A stretch of 64,000 bases of DNA from Monocercomonoides exilis (Eukaryota; Preaxostyla; Oxymonadida; Polymastigidae): positions 666,501 to 730,500 of the forward strand of contig LSRY02000043.1 of assembly GCA_001643675.2 (NCBI GenBank), in the 5' to 3' direction. The notes beneath the pieces are model-generated. The model did not search any database, had not been told where the DNA came from, and saw only the letters and a program-made list of their open reading frames with translations. A program made the position numbers and the translations under genes. Of the stretch, positions 1-12,457 are shown piece after piece. Within the stretch, counting starts at the first letter, position 1. Every line of letters starts with the position of its first letter.

Positions 1-248
1 AACCTTTCCAGTGTCCTGTGATCATCCATTTGAAAGAGTATTTTTTTTCACGCACTGTTGAGCGGCCTGCAGTCCAGTATCTGCCTGTCTTTTCCGTTTT
101 TCTTCATGACAAAGAACAAGGTGTTGAGACATTTCACTGTGCATGGTGGAAGCTGAACCAGGACCCTCGTCGCAAGGCCTTCCTGCATGCACTTCGCGCA
201 TTCTTCCTCATCCTGTTTGGTTCCAAGAAAACCATTCCGAGCCTCCAC
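1..248 (-). pseudogene. DIRS-like reverse transcriptase, N-terminal remnant
   Basis: The minus strand encodes a stretch with the opening motif of a retroelement reverse transcriptase: FFVMKKNGKDRQILDCRPLN followed, after an in-frame TGA at 48-50, by FQMDDHRTLER, which continues off the window edge. The motif corresponds to the first RT block (KKNGKWR..LDCR) also seen in the full DIRS element at 26.3 kb. The frame is the same on both sides of the stop, so the lesion is a nonsense change rather than a frameshift. It lies downstream of a gag-like frame on the same strand, as expected for a DIRS element. Only the start of the domain is inside the window. Confidence 0.6.
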
Positions 249-367
249 CTCCTTCTTTAGGCGCTCTCTTGCGCTCTTTCCCCTCCAAATTGGTAAGATT
301 CCTTCTAGTATAACACTGCGCGCCCCCAGTGAATCCCACTCTTCCGCGGCTAGCTGCGTCCGCCCTC

Positions 368-1156
368 CTACAACTTTTTCCTCCAGGCTACTGGTGCTCT
401 CGATGGACGAACCACTCTCTGCGACGTCATGCTTGACCTTCCTTCTGATCGGGTGCCTCCTTGGGAGGTCGGGTTCCGAAAAAAATGAGTTCTTGCGCGT
501 TGTGCTCTGATGATGGCTTCTCTTCTTGTTTTTCTTGCTTCTAGTAATGGTGTGATCTTTGCCAGCTTGTCACTGGAAACGAGGGGGTCTTCCTGGTCTT
601 CCCTGAGAGCGCGAGCAGCATCAAAACCAAACTCGGCCTGAATTCTTGTGTGACGTGCTTCCTTGAGTGCTGCAACAAAAAGGAGCATGGCGTCTGATAT
701 TTTCTCTTTCCTGGCTTCACCTTCTGAACGAGACATGATCAAAGCCTTTCCTCCCGGTATGAGATATCTTTCCACTCTGTGCTTGCTGGAATCGAGCGCG
801 TCTCTTTGCCAATTTGATGATCTTGCATGAGGGTGAGTTCTGGCTGGAATAAATGGCGTGCAAGCAATGGATTCATATTGCTCAATTGTTTTCGTTAAGT
901 CTGCGGAATCCATGGGAAGATCGAACACAGAAGAGTTGATGTTTTCGTTAAATAAGTCCGCGCAAAGCGAAGAAAACGACGGAACTTGGCTTTCTGTCCG
1001 ATCTGCTGGTGCAGGTTGTGAAGTAACTGGAAATTGGTCGGAAGCGAGTGCACTGCTTGAGGAGGTTGGCTGAGATAAGCCCACACCGCTCGTTGATCCG
1101 CCGAGGGTCAAAATACCACTCAGTCCCTATGCAGGTCCTGCAGTTGTGACTTCCAT
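368..1156 (-). pseudogene. DIRS-like Gag protein, decayed
   Basis: A 247-residue open frame (368-1111) extends upstream in the same frame through a TAG at 1127-1129 to an ATG at 1154-1156 (MEVTTAGPA). It has a Ser/Pro-rich N-terminus, then a helical basic region (SDKLAKITPLLEARKTRREA) and an Arg-rich tail ending near RT. No conserved catalytic domain is visible. The call as Gag rests on its position directly upstream of the RT remnant on the same strand, and on its general resemblance to putative Gag proteins of DIRS elements. The TAG would be a former CAG by a single C-to-T change. The terminal repeats of this copy were not found. Confidence 0.5.
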
Positions 1157-2181
1157 GTCAAAGATCTGGAAAGCGACAGAGCCCTTGATATAGGATCCTT
1201 CCTCCCAGAACAAGAGGAGTTGTAGTTGATCGTTTGTTCCAGAGAATTTAGGTACTCTGTTCTTTAATCAGATCTGTCATTTTGTCAATTTTTTATGTTC
1301 ACATTTTTATTGAACATAAAACGAAATATAGATGTGTATTGTTTGTTTCCATGAAAAGATCTCATTTGTTACAAAATGATTTTCAAATAATGAATTTATT
1401 TTTGAAGTTTGATTAATTTTATTTATGCTGCTTTAGAATGATTTTTTCGTGAACATTCGAATTTTATCGTAAAAGAAAATGTTTTCATTTATCAATTTCC
1501 TAGAAATAATTGAAATTTCTTCATTATTTCGAGAAATATTTGTGTTGACTGACATTTTTGTGTTTTGAAGCCTCGAGAAAATGGAAAAAATATTTATTAT
1601 AGAATATATTCTTTATTCTTTTTTATTTAACTTTTAATGCAATAAAATGTTTGCTGCTTGTTGTATTAACAAATTTGCAATGCTTTCTGTGATTATAAGA
1701 ATTCTCACTTCAAAAATTAGTTATTTTTTTAAAACAACTCTGAACAAGTATTAATTTAAATTTAAAAAAACAGTTTCTTCATTTTGAAGTTTGTTCTTTA
1801 AAAAAAACGGTCATATCGGATGAATGAAAAACGTTGAATGTGAAACAATCCGCATTCGTCACAAATATTATAACAAATATTAATGCGCTTTATTATTTCG
1901 AACTTCAGTCTCCCTCTTTTTTGTCTTATTTCTTCCATGAAGCAAGATGAACACCGAGTCCCTCAGATTCATAATAAGTTGCACATGAGGAGACTAGTAG
2001 GCTATTGCTTCATCATTAACATCCATGTACGAAGTGGCAGGAAACAGATCCTTTTTTCATTTTCATTCTTCTTTTTTTCACTCCCTCTCAGCTCTTCGCA
2101 ACATCCACTCGGGAGACATATCGATCGTTACTATTTCAACTCTTTTCAGATAATTTTGTACTGTTTCAGCCACAATTAGCT
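1157..2181. other. AT-rich non-coding stretch
   Basis: I see no gene, RNA or clear repeat here. The first 150 bases are GC-richer and may be 5' leader of the DIRS-like relic; the remainder is very AT-rich with many A and T runs. Short frames near 1883-2179 look like chance. Confidence 0.5.
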
Positions 2182-2911
2182 TCAGTCCATTTTTCTCGTT
2201 CTTTGCCTTTTCCACGGGATAGCCAGAACAATCCACACAACAAGAGTTGCCAGGAACAACAGGCTAAAGACAACAAAGGGAGCCCCAGACGGGATTGTAT
2301 TACTGGAGTGGCTGCTTCTCAGTGTGAATAGAGTTGGCAAGCTCAGTCATGTTTTTGAAATGGGTGGACACGTTGTGCACAGAACAGCATAGGCCTTTAA
2401 ACTCGAATATTGACGTTCGTTTTTGTTGGGAGCGGAAAGGTGAAGGAAGCTTGCGTGACACATCACTGGGCCTTGCTCTCAAACTTATGTAAGTCGTCTG
2501 CAAATTTGTGGTTGCCGACCATATCAACGTCATCTGTGCTTGTGATGAGGCGAAAGGGGAGGCTGCAGTGTTTGAGTAGTGTATAGGACAGAGAAAGCAT
2601 CATGTGACTGTCATCCTCCAGGGCCACTGCAGTCGAAGTGCAGGTACGAAAAGGTGTGACTGGTGGTTGGGGATGATGTCGGCTAGGCGGCACCACTCGT
2701 TCCGGATCAACAGGGAAGTGGCATAGTGAGTACCATTTCCACCATTCAGGCTTGCGATGGTGAGTATGCCGGGACGAGTGCAGAGGTTGTTTCTGTGTGC
2801 AGAAAGGTGTTGCGAGGCAACAGAGCTTTTGACATGCATCTGGGTGTTGTCCATTGCAGTGCTGCTGGCAAAAGCACTGTTGCTTATTAATTTTTCACAT
2901 TTTTGATGCAA
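2182..2911 (-). pseudogene. C-terminal relic of the giant beta-helix surface protein family
   Basis: Three minus-strand frames, read in succession, match the order of the C-terminal ectodomain of the protein at 40.8-53.2 kb. The first part (2911-2600) carries GILTIASLNGGNGT, matching GMLSIASLKGGDGM, followed by FVPALRL, which parallels FFIPVLESV. A frame change leads to EDDSHMMLSLSYTLL and LRLITSTDD-like sequence. The last part encodes a hydrophobic helix (FVVFSLLFLATLVVWIVLA), a basic stop-transfer stretch (KRQRTRK), and a TGA at 2182-2184. It is a broken C-terminus with the juxtamembrane tail cut short and no kinase-like domain. At least two frame changes make function unlikely. Confidence 0.65.
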
Positions 2912-3058
2912 ACTGAAACTCTTTAGACAGACATATCTCTATCAAATGGATTTTGCACAGTCAGATGTCAAATGGAGTATGTCGAGATTGTTTTTCAGCT
3001 TTGCTTCAGAAAATGGGAAACTTTGTTAGCAGTTGCAGTTGGACAGATCTATATGTGC

Positions 3059-3755
3059 AGATGGGGAAGACGCAAAAAGAACGGATGAGCAAAAGAAGGC
3101 TCTGACACCTGCGTATGTGCAGTTGTTGAAAAACATGAATAAAAAGGCGAAATCAACTGTGGCTGTGGCGGAGAGGCAAAGGATGCTGCCTTATGAAAAC
3201 ACAAAATGAAAGGAAGCCAATCCATGTTCCGAGGCGCTCAGGTGCAGGCGGAACTCGAAGGCGCTGGTTGACTGCTGCAGGTTCAGGAGGTTTAATTTGC
3301 GAGGGAAAAATTGTCGGCAGAGGAGAGGAGGAAAGGCGGGAGAGCGAACACGAGATGCAGGACGGAGCAATTGAAGGAAGACAAGTGGTAACCTTTTAGG
3401 GCGAACAGGAAGGAGTTGAGGAGGACCGAGTCTTGAAGGAGGCAAGATGAATGGCAAGGTGGCAGATGATGTTAGCTGGATATTGGAATACGAGAAGTTG
3501 CCATCTGAAAAAGGTTCATCAGCACTTCCAAAGTGTGCAAAGGTTGAGCCGAAGATGAAATCAAGACGCTTTATCCGAATATTTGAAAAAATGGCGATGA
3601 CAGCAAGGAAGTGATGGATTACAATGTCAAGGCGGACTAGCGCAGAGGACGGGGACTTGAGCGAGCAGATACTCACACTAGTTGTTCTGTGCGAGGAGCA
3701 GATGGCTGTCTGCTTCGACATAAACAGCTGTAGGCTTAGAGATGAATTGATGACT
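3059..3755 (+). pseudogene. broken coding remnant, unknown family
   Basis: This GC-richer stretch contains several plus-strand pieces with gene-like composition in different frames: TDEQKKALTPAYVQLLKNMN around 3085-3145, MNGKVADDVSWILEYEKLPS from 3447, and MSRRTSAEDGDLSEQILTLV from 3624. They are separated by frame changes and stops. I do not recognise the family. A 227-codon frame on the opposite strand (3191-3874) has no gene-like features and is taken as antisense. The pieces could be exons of one gene with short introns, but I could not join them with good splice sites. Confidence 0.3.
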
Positions 3756-3959
3756 TTCCTCTTATATTCATTAAGTGGAATGAAATGGATAATTCTCCAC
3801 ATTACTCGCTCCTTCTGTATTGCTTGTGACCAAAGACACAAATGTTGTCTCGACACCGGAAATATCACAGTCACATTTTTTTTTAAACTTCATCAAGAAA
3901 ATTCCAATAATTATTTCATCTTTTTCTTCTTCATCGCTTCTTCTGATTTGATTCACTAG

Positions 3960-5732
3960 CTGAACACTCTAAAACGCTCTATCCTCTTGCCAGAACAAGC
4001 TCAATAATATCATTGTCATGTTTTTGAAGTTCAATGATGAAAATCACAGCATTGTTACTTTTTCATAAAAAAAGCTGCGTGATTGCATCGTCAAAAATTC
4101 AAATTGTTCTGTTCCTTTATCTGCTTTGATCAGTCCATAATCAGTTAATCCTTCACAGCCTTCTCATTTTTAATGAGCGTTCAATCTTTCAGATTCGATC
4201 ATCCATTGTTTGAACAAGTATAAATAAAATAATTGATTTCGCTTGTGAATGAAGAGTTCGCAATAAAGTTACCAGTTCAAAATAAATAATGCACGAAATC
4301 TTCATTGCTGCTCCTTCTGCTCCTTCAAGCGATGAAACACATTCCAATGAGCACTTATTGTTATCATTCGATTTCATTGTTATCCCACTGAGATCAACAC
4401 TTTTCAGAAGAACCTCTTTTCCAATTGTGAATGAATTTCATTCTTTTTCTTTAAGAAATCGATCCAAACAATAATCAATTAAATTGACAAAGGATAATAA
4501 AAGAACCTGCAAGTATTCATGCCTTTCCTTCTTCAACCAATAAATAGCCCTGAGATAATTGCTCCCAAAAAATAGATTAATGGAATAGCAATTGTTGTAT
4601 CATTTCCATCAAATCCCCTCATTGAATCCAATGAAATATCAATCAGATGCTCTGTAACAAAAGGAATAGATGTGTTTATGATGCTTTTGTCAAGTTCAAT
4701 GCTTCAACGAATTGATCGTTTCCATATCTCGTAGCGTTTGGCTTGTCAGCCTCAATAACAGGAGATGATATCTCAAATGAAAAATCGTCATTTATTAACT
4801 TCATCGCAATTTCTCAATGAAATACAGTTCCACCGTTCTCCTAAGTCCATTATAACCATCTTTTCCTCCTCCCATCCCAAGAAAGACATTTCATCCAGCT
4901 GCAACTATCTCCAAAGACCATGTTCCATTTCTTCACCCCCCATTTTCTATTAAATTCATCTTCTTCAAACTCTCCATCAAATTCTATGAAAATGTTCTAA
5001 CTCTCTCAAAAAAATGCTCCCTTTTCATTTAAATTCGCCATTCTTCCTTTTTGTCTCAGTGATCTACCAATCCCATCAATTTCTGCTCTGTCCAACAGCA
5101 TTTTTTAATTGAATTTCTATCCAATACGCACAATATCAAAAATAATTGAAGAAAATTATCGATTTCAAAAATCGTCACATCCAAGTTCATTCTATTTGCA
5201 AAATAAATAATATTTCGCTCGCTTCTTTTGTTTTCTTTCTCCAAAGAACAATTTGTTTTTTTACGAAATTTGTCAGATTTGTACGTTCTGAAAAGAAAAT
5301 TGCTATAATATCTTCGCAATCAAAAAAAGCATTGAAAATGCATGCAATTGTTTCTTTTTTCTTTTCAACGTGGAAATTGTTGAATATCCTGGGTTATCCA
5401 ATTCTAAAATTCATCAAACAGAATTCCCTCATCTGCAAAGAATTTCCAATAATCAAAGCTGACATATAAAATAACATAATTAATTATGCAGCAAACATTC
5501 ATTCACCGATCTTTCATCTTTCCAATGGATCGTTTCCATCATTTATATCAAAAGATCTGAACATCCATTACAAATAAAGAGAAAAGACAAAGAGTTCATT
5601 ATCTTTTTTATTACAAATCTAAAATGTCAACACAAGATGGAACAGTTTGAACGCATATACAATTTTGTCTTTTATAAGTTTTTATTTTTCACTAATTTCT
5701 TCAATCCAAACATATGCGCTCATTAAATATGA
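3960..5732. other. AT-rich region with scattered coding relics
   Basis: No intact gene is seen. On the minus strand, 4533-4710 keeps an open frame with a strongly hydrophobic segment (AIPLIYFLGAIISGLFIG) preceded by a polar loop, resembling part of a multi-pass membrane protein such as a transporter. It has a stop on each side and no visible splice sites, so it is probably a fossil. A second minus-strand frame at 4189-4377 is of uncertain meaning. The rest is A/T-rich sequence. Confidence 0.3.
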
Positions 5733-7178
5733 ATGATCAAAATTTTATTATTTTCTGAATTCAATACATTTTTGAAAAAGCAGGAGGCAGAAAACACAAA
5801 GAAGATTACTGGTCTGCAGTTGTTGTATCATTTGAATTCTTTTTAATTGCATTTCTTTTTTATTCTTTTTCAGAATTATTTGATGAGCTTGAGTATAGCG
5901 ACAAGGATGCACAGAAACAGAAAATAGGAAAAGTGAATATACTGATGAGCGAGATGGATAAAGAAGAATTCAAATTAGTTTTCACAAAAGAACTGTTTGA
6001 TAATATCAACAAAATGATTGAAGAAAAGAAAATATCAATGGATAATGCTCTAGTGCTGTTAAACCGCATTGGATATTGGATAAAATTGAAAGGCTTATGG
6101 CGTTATTCTTTTAAAGATTCTCTGTTGTGCAAAAGATTGAAAAAGATGATCGAAGAAGAAAAGAAAAAAGAAGGGAAAAATGAAAAGCTTCTGACTGATC
6201 TCTGTGAATGCTATTTTTTTCTCAGTTACGACTTAACTACGGAAATGCTTTCTATTTGTGTGCCTTGCCTTCTGAAAGTTGCAATGAACAAGGATGAAAG
6301 CAAAGAAGCACAAAAAGAAGTGGAAATGGCTTTATTGGCTTTGAGCAATATTGGATGGGAAGTGTGGATTTTTTATTTCATTTTTGACGTTTTTGAATTT
6401 CTTTCTCATTATTTATAAGGAATTGGATAAAGAACAGTATTTTAATGAAATCAAAGAAATCATCGAGTATCATCAGGAACATCAGAATCTGACACGACTT
6501 GCCTATCAATCAGCTTGGTTTTTTTTATTGTGCAGGTTGAACGATGATAAAAGCTTGGAAGAAGTGATTGTGAATGAATTGCATTTTGCGAGAGAAGCAG
6601 CAAGAGAACTGGAAGAGCTTGCAAAAAATGTGAATTGGAAAAGAAAAGAAGAAGAGGAAAGAGGAAAAGATACGAAAAACGAACGTATTTTTGTGATGTG
6701 GCTAAAAATCTTTGATTGGTATTTTCGCCTTTGCGAATTGCAGAATGAAGGAAATATCGGACTTATTTGCAGCCTTGTTCAAGTGCTTCGAGAAGCAACT
6801 GGTTATAGAATAATAGTTCATCTCTGCATTTTGTGCTTAAGTAGAGCAGTGGAAAACAGAGCTGTGGAAATTGTAGACTTGTTTGAGAGTGGTGCTATTG
6901 ATCTCATTTTGGAGAATATTCATCAAGCAATGTTTGACGACACGATGAGATTTAATTGCTTGGTATTTTTTACGATAGCTTTGATGATGTTGAAAGAAGA
7001 AGATAATGATGAAATGTTGAAAGCGAAAAAAAAGGAAATAAAAATGAAGATATTTGAAAAGATGGAGGAAAACGGTTATGATGATGTTATCATTAACATT
7101 TATGAAGTGATTCCTTTTCACGACTTATACTATCCTGGATTATCAAATGATATTTCTGATTATTTTGTGAATATTTGA
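5733..7178 (+). CDS. oxymonad-type helical repeat-like protein of unknown function, three exons
   Basis: Joining exons 5733-5811, 5874-6361 and 6420-7178 gives a 441-residue protein. Intron 1 (62 bp, ends TTTTTCAG, phase 1) and intron 2 (58 bp, GTGTGG to ATAAG, phase 0) restore one frame; the ATG at 5733 is the first in frame. The protein is rich in Lys, Glu and Leu and predicted to be largely helical, with no signal peptide or transmembrane segment. Recognisable blocks include ELFDELEYSDKDAQKQKIGK near residue 27, NALVLLNRIGYW, LTDLCECYFFL, KEVEMALLALSNIGWEELDK and ELHFAREAARELEELAKNV. From memory this resembles a large paralogous family in Monocercomonoides, possibly armadillo-like; no function is known to me. 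It appears intact and is flanked by transposon-rich, AT-rich DNA. Confidence 0.75.
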
Positions 7179-7819
7179 AAAAATTCTTTTCATTTCATTT
7201 TGTAGCTCAAAAATTGTATTATTCAATTTTCAATTTTTCAATTTTTCAATTTTTGAAACTCCTTAATTACAACTTTTTCTTTTTTATTCATTTCACAAAA
7301 AGAAAAAAAAAAGTTAGTTGAAATATTTTCTTTTCTTTTTTATAAGATACAATGCAGATTAAATTGAAAAATTTGAATTAATGGAAGTTTTTCTAATAAA
7401 CCTATTTTAATTTGAATAAAGAACGGTAAAAGTGGATAATTCGGCCAGTAATGATTTTTTACTTGTGAACACCTTAAACTATATCGAAACTGAGCTTTAC
7501 GAACTCATTAATAATGATCAGTTATTAAACTCTATTCAAAAATTAAATTATCCACCAACGTAATAAGACTAAAAGAGATAAAAATATTTGATCAAGCCCA
7601 TCATTTTATTTAATCGTTTTCTTTTAGGTTTTTTTCCCTTTAAACTCATTTTCACAACAGAACTCATTGAATTGGGAATAACTTAAAAGAAATTTTATTT
7701 TATCTTCATTTATAAATATATTAAAGCTTCAATACGAAGATACATTTTTTTATCATTATTCAAAAATTGAAAAAATATTGAGTTTCTTTCTTTGCAAAAA
7801 TAGATAATAATTATTGACA
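7179..7819. other. AT-rich intergenic with short tandem repeat
   Basis: No gene is seen. A short imperfect tandem run of CAATTTTT units lies at about 7219-7256. A 10-bp inverted pair (GTGGATAATT near 7431 and AATTATCCAC near 7546) brackets a 100-bp stretch, too short to call. Confidence 0.4.
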
Positions 7820-9105
7820 AGGGTCAACTTTTGAATGGGACTTTTTCCGTTATTGGTTCTTTTTTTGTTTTTGACTTCCAACTTTCAACAAACATTGATT
7901 GGCTTTCAGCACATTAAAAATCCTTTTTAACCAGTTTTATTCTCTTTATTTACTGTTTTCTTTTTTATTTTTGTTTTTTTATACATCGAGAAATTGAGTT
8001 TTTTTGCTAAATTTAATAGGACTTTTCTCAGCAAACCAGGCAATTCACAAGAAATTGATGAGTTGTTTTGAATAGCATAAACTATAATCTAACTATTTTT
8101 AAATCCTTTTTTTTCACAAACACTTTTTTCTTGTTTTTTTCACATTTCAATTTTTAACAACATGCAAGAATAAAACGGATTATTTCTTTGTATTCATGAT
8201 GAAATGATAAAAATAAAAATTTGATATGAAAAACAAATACTCTGATAAAAAAATGTTATATAAATAAAACATAAATATTTTCTGTTTGTCTTTTTCAGAT
8301 AAATGGAGCAAACTTGAAATGGTGAAAAATATTTCATTTCAGGCATTTTCATTGAAAAATAATACACTTAAAATGAACTTTTTTGTTATCAAAAAGCACA
8401 ATTAAAATGAGTTTATTTTTTGAAATACTTGTGAGGTCCCAAAACATTTTGTTATTATATCAATGAGGTTTATTTACAGTTATGAAAATCAAATTTATTT
8501 TGAAATATGATAAAGGTAAATAACGTAATAAGTGAAACAATTATTTCACGCTTTGTGCAAAAAAAGCTTGAAAGTCCGTATTTTCCCCCAAATGATCAAC
8601 GATCTATTTTTGTTGGAGCCATTTGTCCGATAAAGACAAACAGAAAATATTTATGTTTTATTTATATAACATTTTTTTATCAGAGTATTTGTTTTTCATA
8701 TCAAATTTTTATTTTTATCATTTCATCATGAATACAAAGAAATAATCCGTTTTATTCTTGCATGTTGTTAAAAATTGAAATGTGAAAAAAACAAGAAAAA
8801 AGTGTTTGTGAAAAAAAAGGATTTAAAAATAGTTAGATTATAGTTTATGCTATTCAAAACAACTCATCAATTTCTTGTGAATTGCCTGGTTTGCTGAGAA
8901 AAGTCCTATTAAATTTAGCAAAAAAACTCAATTTCTCGATGTATAAAAAAACAAAAATAAAAAAGAAAACAGTAAATAAAGAGAATAAAACTGGTTAAAA
9001 AGGATTTTTAATGTGCTGAAAGCCAATCAATGTTTGTTGAAAGTTGGAAGTCAAAAACAAAAAAAGAACCAATAACGGAAAAAGTCCCATTCAAAAGTTG
9101 ACCCT
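7820..9105. mobile_element. 1.29-kb non-coding inverted-repeat (foldback/giant MITE) element
   Basis: The arms 7820-8310 and 8615-9105 are reverse complements of each other with few mismatches; each arm is about 490 bp, around a 304-bp unique AT-rich centre. The ends read AGGGTCAACTTTTGAATGGG and its complement. No gene lies inside. Flanking bases do not show an obvious target duplication (TTGACA left, ATATCT right). It may be a non-autonomous DNA transposon or foldback element whose mobilising transposase is elsewhere. The outermost AG...CT would suit several superfamilies, so I do not assign one. Confidence 0.75.
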
Positions 9106-9162
9106 ATATCTTCATTGAACCAATGATTTATCTGGAAGGAATGTGAAAATGAAATCCTTATG

Positions 9163-9407
9163 ATATTTCAAAACTTTTTTGAAAAGTTCCATTTGTTTAA
9201 TCATCAAATAAAATAAAAATTTCATTTTTCAATCAAATTTCTGTTCCCACAAATAAAACTTAACTAAAATGGAAATAATAACGTTATAAAGGTTCTGTTT
9301 CCATTCCAGTGAAGTTTTGAAAGTGGGAACAGAAACATGATAAAAATATGAAATTATCGTCCTATAAGAAAATTAAACTAAAGGAACTTTACAAAAAAAT
9401 TTAGACA
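9163..9407. mobile_element. MITE family A, copy 1
   Basis: About 245 bp with inverted ends (CAAAACTTTTTTGAAAAGTT left, complement-like ACTTTACAAAAAAATTTAGA right) and an inner inverted pair, TTTCTGTTCCCAC and GTGGGAACAGAAA. The same arrangement and length recur at 10,970 and 39,551. It has no coding capacity. This is the most diverged of the three copies. Confidence 0.75.
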
Positions 9408-10969
9408 TATTGACAAAAAATCTTGAATATTATTGACTTATAAAAACACTCCAAAATATAACTTTAATAATGAAATTAAATTTCATAAAAAATAATTAAA
9501 ACTGCGTTTTTGCAAAGCTCCAAAACAATCAACATTATAAACTACATAACATTAAAAAGATTTTTGTTTTTAATAAATGAAATATTTATCAGTTTCATTA
9601 TTTGAAATTGGAAAACACCAATGCTCTTTCAAATCCAAAAAAATAATCACTTTATCTTTTTTCAACTTTTCTTTCTTTTCAGGAAAAATAATTTCTGTGA
9701 TGTGATATTATTTTTAAATATTGAATTATTAAATTCAATTCATCATTTTCTTTTTGGCCTATTTCTTTTCCGTTTCTTTATGTTTCTTCTTTTTTTTCAA
9801 AATTTTTTCATCTTTCACACATTTCACACAAATCTGTCCTTTTTTTAGATTATTAAAAATTTTTTGTTTTCAAACAAAATGTTGAATACGACATTTCAAC
9901 AAATATTTCTTTAATCATGTTTTTAAATAATTCTATTTTTCGTTTTTTCAATCATTCTCCTTTCATTTAAATTAAATATTCTTTTTGAAAGAAAATTACT
10001 ATTTTCGTTTTCTTCTTTTTCAACATTTGCTTTTTCACAAACCTTTTGAACACCAGAGTGCGATTGAATGAAGTTGGTGTTTTCATTATCGGAAGAAAAT
10101 GTGAAAGTGATGTGATTATGTATTTTTTTAAATTTGACTTTCTTTTTTTTTTGATTGTTTTTGTAATTATTATTTATTTTTCTGTTGATATTGTTGATTT
10201 TTGATTCATTAATTATATTTTATTATCTTTGTTATTTTCTAAACAGTTGGATCATTGAAAAACTTCATGCTTCAAGAAATGCTCAGATGAAGAAGTTTTT
10301 TCTTTCTCACTCTGTTTGCTTTGGATAATTCCGATCGGTGAATCGTCTCCTCCTATTAATTGAGGCTGCTGATGAATGGAAGAAGTTGTAGGAACCATTT
10401 TTAAATTTTTTAATCCTTATATAGATTGATTATTTGTAAAAAATAATTCATTTTTTTCCAAAGAAGAAATTAATTATTATTATTTCTAAAAAATAAACCT
10501 TTTTTTTGTCTTTCCATTTTTGCAACTGGCAGAGCTGTTTTTGACAAGCCATTCTTCTATCTTTTCTAATTATTCTTTCTCTTTATATTAATCTGTCAAA
10601 ACAAAACACAAAAACATAATTATAAAGATATACAAACGATAATCATTTGCTTTCTTTTTTCTATGAATGTCTGCCAGGAACTTATTTCTTAAATTGGCTA
10701 TCTGATTTTTTGAGTAAAAAAATTGTCCAAAATGGATGAAATCACATCGCTTTTGCACAACTTTTTGAGACAACATCCAAGTGTGATAATATACGATGCT
10801 GCTAAACACAGAAAAAAATAAAAATTTTTAAATGAAATAATTATTTTTGGGTTGATTTTTTTTTTGAAAATTCTTCATAAAAACGGATTTTTCACTTGCG
10901 ATATTTTTTTTTCATAAATACATATAATTTCAGACTTTTTCAAACAGAATTCTGAAAATTTTTATAATT
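9408..10969. other. AT-rich intergenic
   Basis: I see no supported gene or structured repeat. Small frames at 9621-9848 (Phe-rich) and 10588-10809 are low-complexity and unlikely to be genes. Confidence 0.5.
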
Positions 10970-11211
10970 TGTCTAAATTTTTTTGAAAAGTTCCTTTTGT
11001 TAAATTTTCGAAGAAAATAAAAATTTCATATTTTTTTCAAATTTCTGTTCACATTGACCAAATTTTCTTTCCATGATAATAAAATCTTGACAATGTTGTT
11101 ATATTCATTTGAGTGAATTATTATGAGTAGGAACAGATATTTGATCGAAATATGAAATTTTTGTTTTATTTGAAAATTTAACTGAAAAAACTTTTCAAAA
11201 AAATTTTGACA
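10970..11211. mobile_element. MITE family A, copy 2
   Basis: A 242-bp element with ends TGTCTAAATTTTTTTGAAAA and its inverted partner TTTTCAAAAAAATTTTGACA. The subterminal TTTCATATTT block and the inner TTTCTGTTC/GAACAGA pair are shared with the copies at 9,163 and 39,551, as is the central ATCTTGACAATGTT. Confidence 0.8.
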
Positions 11212-12457
11212 TATATTTTCAGCCCTGTAATTATATTCGATGGAAAATGAATGAAAAACAAGCAAAAAATGTCGGTGCATCGAAAAAATGTGACAAGAAA
11301 CGAATGTGATTGTATTCGATGTGATTATATCCGGTTTCGATAGTATTCACTTTTTGTTATAAGCCAGCCATCCTCTCTGAGTTATGAAAGTTATATTTCA
11401 GAAGAAATCGCAGAGAGAAGAGAAACTCTATCGTTTCGACCAAGCAAAGCGTAGAGTTGAGACAGATTTTTCAAAATATTTCTTTACTTGTCTGAAATGA
11501 GTAATGATATACGTTAATCAGTTTCTGTAATTTTTAAAAAAAATTGATTTCACAAAAGGAAAGTTTCCGAAAAATTCTTGAATATAAAAAAAAGATCATT
11601 ATCAATGAAAATTGTGAAAAATAATGGAAAGCAAGAGATTGAAAAAAACCGTAATTTAATTACTGAAATCATGTATTTTAAACATTAAAATATCAATGAA
11701 AAGAAGATAAAAATTTATAAACTGCAAAAATTTTTTTAAAAATTTCAACTGTTGAATAATAATGGCTTGAAAGAATAACGAGTTAAATAAAGAATTTAAA
11801 AATATTTATTGATGTTCATCGAAAAAAAGTTTAAAGAAGAAATTAACACAACAACAAATTTGCTCACAATTCCCCATTGCAATTTAAAAAAATTGACAGA
11901 AAACACAATTAACAGTAAATTAATACACAAAGTATTTTCATCTTTTGGATAAAACATTTGAACAAATATTTCAAATGTCTCGAATTCCAATCGGTAGGGT
12001 TTTCCTTATTCACTGTGAAATAAAAATGGAAATAAACATTTTTATTTGTACACAGGAGAAATTAGACGATGATAATCGTCAAATTGATTCTCGTGGCGAC
12101 TTTTCATCGACCACGCTTTTTCAGCATAACAATTCATGATTATTTGGGTTAGAAATTAATCATGAGATTAAAGAAACGAATAAATGGTATCACTTATCAG
12201 ACAAAATGTGCCAAAATCAAATCATAAGCATTTTTGAGGAAATAATTTTGACTTTCAAATGGCTAAAAAAAATACAAAAATTGATCAAATAAATAACAGC
12301 TTCTGATTTTTATCTTTTCAAAAAAAAAGGAGAATCTGCAAGACAAGTGATAAAAGCAGTATTTATATAAGAATGTGAAGCATTGTCAAGTCATTAGAGT
12401 CAATAGTGACTCAAAATTGTTCGCTTCACTTGTAATTGTGGATATTTATGCAAAATC
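11212..12457. other. AT-rich intergenic
   Basis: No gene is supported. A slightly GC-richer patch lies at 11,290-11,470. No tRNA or repeat was recognised. Confidence 0.4.

Noticed and set aside
3191-3874. 227-codon minus-strand frame.
   Set aside because: No gene-like features; the opposite strand holds charged, gene-like pieces, so this is probably antisense of a broken gene.
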